From: Thermodesulfobacteriaceae bacterium
GTDB lineage: Bacteria; Desulfobacterota; Thermodesulfobacteria; Thermodesulfobacteriales; Thermodesulfobacteriaceae
Assembly: GCA_015494725.1 (NCBI GenBank)
Contig: WGAR01000028.1
Location: 1 to 10,221, forward strand
DNA: 10,221 nucleotides
Reading direction: 5' to 3'
The translations under genes were made by a program, and so were the position numbers. Positions within the stretch are counted from its first letter, which is position 1. Each line of letters opens with the position of its first letter. The notes under the pieces were generated by a model that saw only the letters and a program-made list of their open reading frames with translations, was not told the DNA's origin and made no database searches. Positions 5,649 to 10,221 of this stretch are shown here, one piece after another.

Positions 5649-7130
5649 CTAGACCACCCCCTTCCTCACCAGCTCCAGGGCCTGCATCATACCCCGGGCC
5701 TTGTTCAGGGTTTCCTCGTACTCCCGTTCCGGATCCGAATCGGCCACTATTCCGGCCCCGGCCTGGAGATAAAGCCGATCCCCCTTCTGGAAGAGGGTCC
5801 GAATGGTGATACACAGATCCATGTTCCCGGAAAACCCGAAATAACCCACCGCTCCGGCATAAGGGCCCCGCTTCACCGGCTCAAGCTCCTCGATGATCTC
5901 CATGGCCCGGATCTTGGGAGCCCCGGAGACCGTCCCCGCAGGGAAGGCGGCCCGGAAGACATCGAACATGTCCCGTCCCGGAGCAAGCTCCCCCCTCACC
6001 CCGGAAACCAGGTGCATGACATGGGAGTAACGCTCGATCACCATGAGATCATAGACCTCCACGCTGCCGTAGGTGCATACCCGCCCAATGTCGTTCCGCC
6101 CCAGATCCACCAGCATGAGATGTTCGGCCCTTTCCTTGGGATCGCGCAAAAGATCCCGGGCCAGCTCCGCATCTTCGGTTTCGTCTTGCCCCCGCGGACG
6201 GGTGCCGGCAATGGGACGGGTCTCCACCCGCCCCTCCTCCACCCGCACCAGGATCTCCGGGGAAGAACCGATCAGGGTCTCGTCCGCCAGGCGCAGAAAG
6301 AAAAGATAGGGCGAGGGGTTGATCTTGCGCAGAGCCCGATAGAGAGCAAAGGGAGGAAGATGGGATCGTCCGGAAAACCTCTGGGAAAGCACCACCTGAA
6401 TGACATCCCCGGCGGCGATATACTCCTTGGCCCGACGCACCATTTCCTTGAAGCGCTCTTTTTCCATCTCCGGGGAAAGCTCCGTGGCCTCCCCGGCCCG
6501 GGTGGGGGGAGGATAAAGAAGCGGCCCCCGGATGCGGGAGACCACCGCTCCGATCTCCGCCCGGGCCCGCTCGTAAAGGGCCTCCAGCGATTCCCCGGGC
6601 TCCACCCTCACGTTGTAAATCACCTGTAAGACGTGCCGGACCCGATCGTAGGCCAGAAGGATCTCCGGAAACATGAAATGCAGATGGGAGAAATCCGCGG
6701 TATCCGGGGCCAGATCCGGCAGTCGCTCAATGAAACGAACCACATCATAGGCCAGAAACCCCACCGCCCCTCCGAAAAAGCGCGGAAGCTCGGGAATACG
6801 GGGGGCCCTATAGGCGAGGACCTTCTGTTTGAGGACTTCCAGAGGATCCTCCACCTCCCGGGTGATCTCGCCGTGGCGATCAAGCAGGGTAACCCTCCGC
6901 CCCCGGGCCCGAAAGATCAAAAAGGGCTGCAGGCCTATAAAACTATACCGGGCCCATTTTTCCCCTCCCTCCAGACTTTCCAGCAGAAATCCGTAATGAC
7001 CGGAAAAGAGTTTATAAAAGAGGGAAATAGGGGTCTCCAGATCCACCAGAAGCTCGGTATAGACCGGAATCAGGGAATAGGTTTGCCCCAGAGAAACGAA
7101 TTCCTCTTTGGATGGGCGAAGTTCTATCAT
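5649..7130 (-). CDS. trpE: Anthranilate synthase component I
   Basis: A protein of 493 residues, normal length for TrpE, which converts chorismate plus ammonia to anthranilate, the first step of tryptophan synthesis. The N-terminal domain holds LLES (49-52), the element that binds tryptophan for feedback inhibition, and RYSFIG (61-66). The chorismate-binding domain has AAGDVIQVVLSQRF (239-252), INPSPYLFFLR (270-280), RPIAGTRPRG (305-314), GRNDIGRV (344-351), GAPKIRAMEIIEELEP (403-418) and GAGIVADSDPEREYEET (458-474). All expected motifs are intact. Feedback inhibition is therefore expected. The ATG at 7130 has only a weak SD (AAGATGGA). trpG follows after two bases; no other trp gene lies in the window. 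There is no leader peptide with clustered Trp codons upstream, so classical attenuation is not visible. PabB is less likely given LLES and the trpG neighbour. Confidence 0.95.
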   Translation of the reverse strand: MIELRPSKEEFVSLGQTYSLIPVYTELLVDLETPISLFYKLFSGHYGFLLESLEGGEKWARYSFIGLQPFLIFRARGRRVTLLDRHGEITREVEDPLEVLKQKVLAYRAPRIPELPRFFGGAVGFLAYDVVRFIERLPDLAPDTADFSHLHFMFPEILLAYDRVRHVLQVIYNVRVEPGESLEALYERARAEIGAVVSRIRGPLLYPPPTRAGEATELSPEMEKERFKEMVRRAKEYIAAGDVIQVVLSQRFSGRSHLPPFALYRALRKINPSPYLFFLRLADETLIGSSPEILVRVEEGRVETRPIAGTRPRGQDETEDAELARDLLRDPKERAEHLMLVDLGRNDIGRVCTYGSVEVYDLMVIERYSHVMHLVSGVRGELAPGRDMFDVFRAAFPAGTVSGAPKIRAMEIIEELEPVKRGPYAGAVGYFGFSGNMDLCITIRTLFQKGDRLYLQAGAGIVADSDPEREYEETLNKARGMMQALELVRKGVV

Positions 7131-7161
7131 GTTCCATCTTTATTAATCTCTAAGTTTGAGC

Positions 7162-7197
7162 TTGGCAAGAGAAGCCTCTTCCACTATACTGGAACCG
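7162..7197 (+). promoter_or_regulatory. Sigma-70-type promoter for the GGDEF gene
   Basis: -35 TTGGCA (7162-7167, 5/6), a 17-base spacer and -10 TATACT (7185-7190, 5/6). The start would be near 7197, giving a ~56-nt leader. An ACTATACT octamer is repeated 22 bases further on (7183-7190 and 7205-7212). On the minus strand TTGCCA (7163-7168) could be the -35 of a divergent trpE promoter, but the matching -10 (TAATAA or AATAAA near 7139-7145) is weak. Confidence 0.6.
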
Positions 7198-7252
7198 TTT
7201 GTGAACTATACTCTTTCTCCAAGCGGATAAACGGAAGCGAGCGGTAGCAGAC

Positions 7253-8107
7253 ATGCCTACGGATGCTTTTTCCGAATTTCTGGAAAGGGAGGCCGATCGT
7301 CTTCGCACCTGCTGGGCCGCCTTTCTCTCCCCCTTTCGGGAACAGCAACTGCCCCTCCCCCCGCGTTATGCGGAGGAGTTCCGAAGGTACGAACCCCTTT
7401 CTCCCGGGGAGAAAAAGAACACCCTGGTGGAGATCCTCCGGGAGACCCGGGAGGTGCTCAACTGGCTGCTCCTGCACGTGGATATCCGGGACAAACTGGC
7501 CCAGGAAGGGCGTCTGGGGGCCCTGGAGGAACTGCTGCACCGCCTGGAGGAACTGGAGCGTCAGGTGGATTACCTGCGCGAAGAGCTTCTGCGCGACCCC
7601 CTTACCGGGCTCTGGAATCGCCGGGCCCTGAATATCTTCTTTCCAGAGGTCATCCGGCGCATAACCGAGGGGAAGGAATTATACGTGGTGGTCTTTCTGG
7701 ATATTTACGGTTTTAAGGAGGTGAATCACCGCTTCGGTCACCAGGCCGGGGATCAGGTCCTGATCCGTGTGGCCAATCGTCTCCGGACCCTGACCAAAAG
7801 GGTGGATATGCCGGTACGCATAGGGGGCGACGAGTTCATCCTCCTTCTGGCTGCCCCTTCCCTGGATCGGGTGGCCCCTTTCCTGCTGGAACTGGCCGGA
7901 ACCCCCATCCGGATCGAGGACCTGGAAAAGTACCTGGCCTGCGGAGCCACGGACATCCTGGGTACGGACACCCTGGAATCATGTCTGCACCGGGCGGATC
8001 TGGCCATGTATAAACACAAACTTCTCCTGCGCGACTGGCTGGCCCAGGGAGGCGAAGGCCCCTTTCCCACCCCGGTCCTCCTCCGCGCCTACACCCGGGA
8101 TATGTAA
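7253..8107 (+). CDS. GGDEF-domain diguanylate cyclase
   Basis: A protein of 284 residues. Residues 1-~112 are helical and unrecognised, ending in a probable coiled coil (LEELLHRLEELERQVDYLRE, 91-110), the usual linker that dimerises the catalytic domain. The GGDEF domain (~113-262) begins DPLTGLWNRRAL and has an intact GGDEF at 191-195. The metal-binding Asp150, guanine-contacting Asn158 and Asp167 are kept. Departures from consensus are LDIYGF in place of LDIDxF (Tyr152) and NH for ND (His159). The inhibitory RxxD I-site is KRVD (182-185), so product inhibition is probably lost. The expected activity is synthesis of c-di-GMP from two GTP in the cytoplasm; no transmembrane segment is seen, and the input signal is unknown. 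SD is weak. The hpt gene follows in the same direction after 87 bases. Confidence 0.88.
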   Translation: MPTDAFSEFLEREADRLRTCWAAFLSPFREQQLPLPPRYAEEFRRYEPLSPGEKKNTLVEILRETREVLNWLLLHVDIRDKLAQEGRLGALEELLHRLEELERQVDYLREELLRDPLTGLWNRRALNIFFPEVIRRITEGKELYVVVFLDIYGFKEVNHRFGHQAGDQVLIRVANRLRTLTKRVDMPVRIGGDEFILLLAAPSLDRVAPFLLELAGTPIRIEDLEKYLACGATDILGTDTLESCLHRADLAMYKHKLLLRDWLAQGGEGPFPTPVLLRAYTRDM

Positions 8108-8111
8108 CTCC

Positions 8112-8150
8112 GGAAGGATTCCTTCTTTGGCCTCCGGATCGCAGGAGGTT
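8112..8150 (+). other. Hairpin and orphan Shine-Dalgarno between dgc and hpt
   Basis: After the cyclase stop there is a small hairpin GAAGG-ATT-CCTTC (8113-8125) followed by TTT, too weak to be called a terminator. Next, CCTCC (8131-8135) can pair with GGAGG of AGGAGGT (8143-8149). That SD-like site has no usable start codon at proper distance. The real hpt SD, another GGAGGT, lies at 8181-8186. Confidence 0.3.
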
Positions 8151-8194
8151 AAATTTAAAGGGGTCGCTCCCAAAATTAAAGGAGGTCGAAGCTC

Positions 8195-8722
8195 ATGTCC
8201 GAGGAACTCAAGCTTCTGCTCTCCCCGGAGGAGATCGCCCGGCGCGTCCGGGAACTGGGGCAGGAGATCTCTCAACACTACCGGGATAGACCCCTGGTAT
8301 TGGTGGGGGTGCTCAAGGGGGCCTTTGTATTCCTGGCCGACCTGATGCGGTCTCTGTCTCTGCCCCGGGTGGAGGTGGATTTCGTACGCCTCAAAAGCTA
8401 CGGCTTCTCCGACACCTCCAGCGGTGAGGTCCAGATCACCAAGGACGTGGAACTACCCCTTCAGGACAAGGATGTCCTCATCGTGGAAGACATCGTGGAT
8501 ACCGGCTACACCCTGGCCTATCTTCTGGAGCATCTCCAAATGCACCGACCGTCCTCGGTAAAGATTTGCTGTTTTATCGACAAAAGCGAGCGCCGGAAGG
8601 TCTCCGTGCCTTTACACTTCGTAGCCTTTAAGATACCGCGGGGATTCCTGGTGGGTTACGGACTGGATTACGCCGAACGCTATCGACACCTGCCGGGGGT
8701 TTATGAAGTGATTAGGAAATGA
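8195..8722 (+). CDS. hpt: Hypoxanthine (guanine) phosphoribosyltransferase
   Basis: A protein of 175 residues, normal length for bacterial HPRT, which salvages hypoxanthine and/or guanine to IMP/GMP using PRPP. Visible are VLVGVLKGAFVFLADLMR (35-52), the flexible-loop motif LKSYGFSDTSSGEVQI (66-81) and the PRPP loop VEDIVDTGYTL (97-107), with Asp102 the likely catalytic base. The purine-side segment is FVAFKIPRGFLVGYGLDYAERYRHLPGVY (142-170), written here as one continuous region ending near the C-terminus. All features are intact. An excellent SD, AAAGGAGGT, sits 8 bases before the ATG. The gene is followed by a strong intrinsic terminator. It may be co-transcribed with the upstream cyclase gene, and supplying guanine nucleotides for c-di-GMP is a possible, unproven link. 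Specificity between hypoxanthine and guanine cannot be read from sequence alone. Confidence 0.95.
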   Translation: MSEELKLLLSPEEIARRVRELGQEISQHYRDRPLVLVGVLKGAFVFLADLMRSLSLPRVEVDFVRLKSYGFSDTSSGEVQITKDVELPLQDKDVLIVEDIVDTGYTLAYLLEHLQMHRPSSVKICCFIDKSERRKVSVPLHFVAFKIPRGFLVGYGLDYAERYRHLPGVYEVIRK

Positions 8723-8740
8723 AATAGTTTGGGAGAGGCA

Positions 8741-8774
8741 AGGGGGGCGGGGATTCCGCCCCCCTCTATTTTCT
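8741..8774 (+). terminator. Intrinsic terminator after hpt
   Basis: A perfect 10-bp stem, AGGGGGGCGG/CCGCCCCCCT, with a 5-base loop GGATT, is followed by CTATTTTCT. It ends the plus-strand dgc-hpt unit and abuts the stop codon of the convergent DsrH-like gene. On the minus strand no U-run follows, so termination of the sulfur operon here would be less efficient or rely on the stem alone. Confidence 0.85.
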
Positions 8775-8952
8775 ACCACCAGCTTATGGTCTTGTCCGCC
8801 TCCCAGATCATCTGGATCAGACGATCGTAGTCGGCATCCTCCTTGGCCTCGTAAAGGTTAAACTCCATGGCCTCGTTTCCCTCGTTGAGCAGGGAGACCA
8901 GCTTCTTCACCTCCTCGTTGGGCTCGTTTCTATATACATGCAGGATCTTCAT
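8773..8952 (-). CDS. 59-residue DsrH/TusB-like small protein, sulfur-relay operon
   Basis: A short, acidic protein of 59 residues. It begins MKILHVYRNEPNEEVKKLVS and ends DYDRLIQMIWEADKTISWW. Both ends resemble DsrH/TusB: 'ILHTxxxSP', then an 'EG..xLLFEDG'-like stretch (NEGNEAMEFNLYE), and the DsrH/TusB end 'xDYxxFVxLTxxxDxVxxW'. The middle 35-40 residues of DsrH, including its usual Cys or Tyr region, are missing, and there is no cysteine at all. That makes a persulfide-carrying role impossible for this chain; a structural partner of the DsrE-like proteins is possible. The ATG at 8952 has AGGAGG 6 bases upstream; the in-frame TTG at 8967 lies just before that SD and is rejected. It is the last gene of the operon, 34 bases after the preceding stop. 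The DsrH link is my alignment by eye and is uncertain; otherwise it is a conserved-looking hypothetical protein. Confidence 0.8.
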   Translation of the reverse strand: MKILHVYRNEPNEEVKKLVSLLNEGNEAMEFNLYEAKEDADYDRLIQMIWEADKTISWW

Positions 8953-8957
8953 CGTTA

Positions 8958-8963
8958 CCCTCC
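8958..8963 (-). promoter_or_regulatory. Ribosome binding site fixing the start of the 59-residue gene
   Basis: AGGAGG (minus strand) ends about 6 nt before the ATG at 8950-8952. Choosing the ATG removes a spurious five-residue extension from the TTG at 8965-8967. Confidence 0.8.
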
Positions 8964-8986
8964 TCAATTAGAATTTCGAAAAAACC

Positions 8987-9346
8987 TTAGTCCGCACAGG
9001 CCGGAGGCGGGCCGTGTTTCTGCTTGGGCATACCGTAACCGATGATCACATCCGCCTCCCGAAGCTTCTGCGCCAGCTCCTCCAGAGTGATGGGGGTGAG
9101 GCCGGCCTCCTCCACGTTGTATTTCTTGGCCTCTTCATCCATGGTATCCACCACCGCAAAGACATCTCCCTCCATGTCCCGGATCCATTCCATGTTCTCT
9201 TTCACATATTCGGTGAGACGGGGCATCTTCTGATAGAAGATGCAGGCATGCGAAAAATGATTCTCCACCGACTGCCCCAGGGTGGAACGAATTCCATCGG
9301 TGATATACTGCCGATTGGCAATCAGAAAATATATCTTTAAAGACAT
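8987..9346 (-). CDS. DsrE/DsrF-like protein with C-terminal cysteine tail
   Basis: A protein of 119 residues, probably of the DsrE/F-like fold: a first strand KIYFLIANRQ, a helix with GIRSTLGQSVENHFSHACIFY, a central strand FAVVDTMDEEAKKYNVEE, then ITLEELAQKLREADVIIGYG and a final Pro-rich tail PKQKHGPPPACAD. 'xLEELAxKLxEADVIIxxG' is a common DsrE-family ending. Cysteines are Cys35 and Cys117. The second sits two residues from the end after a flexible Gly/Pro-rich stretch, recalling the mobile C-terminal cysteine arm of DsrC, though there is no homology to DsrC in the body. A role in carrying or handing on persulfide sulfur is inferred. GGAGGT sits 5 bases before the ATG; the gap to the preceding DsrE-like gene is 25 bases. 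The family assignment is moderate; it may be annotated elsewhere as hypothetical. Confidence 0.85.
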   Translation of the reverse strand: MSLKIYFLIANRQYITDGIRSTLGQSVENHFSHACIFYQKMPRLTEYVKENMEWIRDMEGDVFAVVDTMDEEAKKYNVEEAGLTPITLEELAQKLREADVIIGYGMPKQKHGPPPACAD

Positions 9347-9371
9347 TTCCTACCTCCTTCTTCCCGAATTT

Positions 9372-9704
9372 TTAGAGAACCAGATACTTCCCGCATTCTT
9401 CCAGAATCTCGCCGTGATAGGCCTGGGTACGCATCTGCTTGGGGGTCATCCCTCCGGGGATGTCCAGTTCCACATCGAACCCCTCACAGGTGTAGCTGTC
9501 CGCACAGATGGCCAGATCAGCCTCGGGGATCATCTGCACCAGCCTGGGGAATTCGAGCTGCTTGGTCAGATGCACCGCCTTAAAGGTGAAGAAGATCTTG
9601 ACCTTCTTGCCCGCCCGCTGGGCCGCCTCCACAATCTTCAAAAGATGTCCCCAGTACTGGGGAGTGGTTACAAAAATTCCCAGCTTGTCCGGATCCTTAG
9701 CCAT
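9372..9704 (-). CDS. DsrE-family sulfur carrier-like protein
   Basis: A protein of 110 residues with a DsrE-like alpha/beta layout: LGIFVTTPQYW (8-18), helix HLLKIVEAAQRAGKKVKIFFTFKAV (20-44), then LVQMIPEADLAICADSYTCEG (55-75) and GMTPKQMRTQAYHGEILEECGKYLVL (85-110). Cys67 and Cys73 in ICADSYTCEG lie where DsrE/TusD and DsrE2 proteins carry their sulfur-binding cysteine; Cys104 is a third. DsrE proteins accept persulfide sulfur from TusA-type carriers, usually in complexes with DsrF and DsrH. Its position directly after tusA, and before two further small genes, supports that reading. The SD GGAGGT sits 5 bases before the ATG at 9704 and the gap to the tusA stop is 19 bases. No membrane segment is seen, so it is cytoplasmic. 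DsrE family membership is well supported, direct function is inferred. Confidence 0.9.
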   Translation of the reverse strand: MAKDPDKLGIFVTTPQYWGHLLKIVEAAQRAGKKVKIFFTFKAVHLTKQLEFPRLVQMIPEADLAICADSYTCEGFDVELDIPGGMTPKQMRTQAYHGEILEECGKYLVL

Positions 9705-9723
9705 GATACACCTCCTGCGAATT

Positions 9724-9975
9724 TTATTTACCCTTTCTTACATAAAACCTCATAAACCCCGCATCTTCCTTAACCCCCAGATACTCGTGTCCGGCCCGCT
9801 CGCACCACCCCGGAATGTCGTTCTTGGACCCCGGATCGGTCCCCAGCACCTCCAGGATCTGCCCGGGCTGGAGCTTCTGAATGGCCTTCTTGGTCTTAAG
9901 AAGGGGCATGGGACAGGAAAGACCTTTGCAATCGATGGTGAGATCGGGTTTGATTTCATCCAGATTTACTCCCAT
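9724..9975 (-). CDS. tusA: TusA-family sulfurtransferase
   Basis: A protein of 83 residues, typical TusA size (~75-85). The N-terminal motif is DCKGLSCPMPLLKTKKAI, with the conserved Cys21 in CPMP that carries the persulfide. A second Cys16 precedes it, and the chain continues with ILEVLGTDPGSKNDIPGWCERAGHEYLG, whose Cys58 is common in the family, and a final strand GFMRFYVRKG. TusA passes persulfide sulfur between cysteine desulfurases or rhodaneses and acceptors: tRNA thiolation, molybdenum cofactor synthesis or dissimilatory sulfur metabolism. The adjacent DsrE-like genes favour the dissimilatory role here. AAAGGAGGT sits 5 bases before the ATG; it starts 28 bases after the upstream membrane-protein stop, in one operon. 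Confidence 0.96.
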   Translation of the reverse strand: MGVNLDEIKPDLTIDCKGLSCPMPLLKTKKAIQKLQPGQILEVLGTDPGSKNDIPGWCERAGHEYLGVKEDAGFMRFYVRKGK

Positions 9976-10003
9976 AACTAACCTCCTTTACTGGATTTTA
10001 TTT

Positions 10004-10221
10004 TTATAACTCCAACACAAAGCGGTTGGTTTCCTCGTTCCAATCCACCAGCACCCTCCAGATGACCAGAAAGACAGCGATCAGAAGTATGGTACCGGCA
10101 TAACCCAGATAATCGGGGAGGAACACGCTTTTGCCCAGCCACTTGCTCACCAGCTCCCCATCCTCGTTCACATAAAGGATCTCGTACACACTGAAAAGAT
10201 GGCGAACCAGCGAGTTGGAGA
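10004..10221 (-). CDS. C-terminal end of a membrane protein, possibly YeeE/YedE-like (partial)
   Basis: The frame is open to the window edge, so the start lies outside; about 71 C-terminal residues are visible. A hydrophilic stretch (HLFSVYEILYVNEDGELVSKWLG) leads to one transmembrane helix, YAGTILLIAVFLVIWRVLVDW, and a short charged tail ending NRFVLEL. A GTG at 10189 could begin a 61-residue version, but it lacks an SD and the frame continues through it. The visible part shows no family signature. YeeE/YedE sulfur-compound permeases commonly precede tusA, and the operon order supports that reading, but it is inference from context. It is 28 bases upstream of tusA, probably co-transcribed. 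Confidence 0.6.
   Translation of the reverse strand, partial: SNSLVRHLFSVYEILYVNEDGELVSKWLGKSVFLPDYLGYAGTILLIAVFLVIWRVLVDWNEETNRFVLEL

Noticed and set aside
5647..5814. A 56-codon upstream extension of trpG
   Set aside because: It lies in the 3' end of trpE in another frame, has low-complexity Gly/Arg-rich composition, and the TrpG family start matches the ATG at 5646.
7167..7180. AAGAG-AAGC-CTCTT inverted repeat between the -35 and -10 of the GGDEF promoter
   Set aside because: Five-base arms only; could be an operator half-site pair but easily chance.
7153..7256. Short minus-strand frame upstream of trpE as a Trp leader peptide
   Set aside because: About 34 codons with a single Trp codon and no terminator/antiterminator pair before trpE, so not an attenuator.
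8773..8967. TTG start for the 59-residue gene
   Set aside because: It would place the strong AGGAGG inside the coding sequence; the ATG at 8952 is ideally spaced from that SD.

Overview
The window looks like the chromosome of a thermophilic, anaerobic, sulfur-metabolising bacterium. Base composition is GC-rich by eye, promoters are of the sigma-70 type and Shine-Dalgarno (SD) sites are strong. A sulfur-trafficking operon, a siroheme decarboxylase of the alternative heme route, a ferredoxin-type DUF362 protein and a THEP1-type NTPase together suggest a Thermodesulfobacteria-like lineage such as Thermosulfurimonas. That assignment is an inference from gene content, not from a marker gene.

Layout, left to right. 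(1) 36-947 (-): a secreted protein with a VPLPA/PEP-CTERM-type sorting tail and its own good promoter. (2) 1084-4011 (-): a three-gene operon of a DUF362/ferredoxin protein, an SmrB-like Smr-domain protein and an NTPase-thymidylate kinase fusion; the last two overlap by ATGA. (3) 4041-5054 (+): a fused AhbA-AhbB siroheme decarboxylase, divergent from the DUF362 operon. The 29 bp between the two starts hold overlapping promoters that share a palindromic -10 region, and the ahbAB message is predicted to be leaderless. (4) 4981-7130 (-): trpE-trpG (anthranilate synthase), with trpG running tail-to-tail into ahbAB over 74 bp. (5) 7253-8722 (+): a GGDEF diguanylate cyclase, then hypoxanthine phosphoribosyltransferase, ending at a strong intrinsic terminator. 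(6) 8773-10221 (-): the end of a membrane protein running off the window, then TusA, a DsrE-like protein, a second DsrE/DsrF-like protein and a 59-residue protein that resembles a shrunken DsrH/TusB. The last four genes each carry a near-perfect SD.

The most notable region is the last. Membrane protein-TusA-DsrE-like-small protein-small protein matches, as I recall it, the 'YTD' cluster (YedE-like, TusA, DsrE-like, two hypothetical proteins) proposed as a marker of microbial sulfur disproportionation. My added reading is that the two 'hypothetical' proteins are divergent DsrF- and DsrH-like partners, making the set a minimal TusA-DsrEFH relay. It could take sulfur from a transporter onto a TusA persulfide and on to cytoplasmic oxidation or reduction enzymes.

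No gene-free stretch exceeds 300 bases. No tRNA, rRNA, CRISPR array or insertion sequence was seen.
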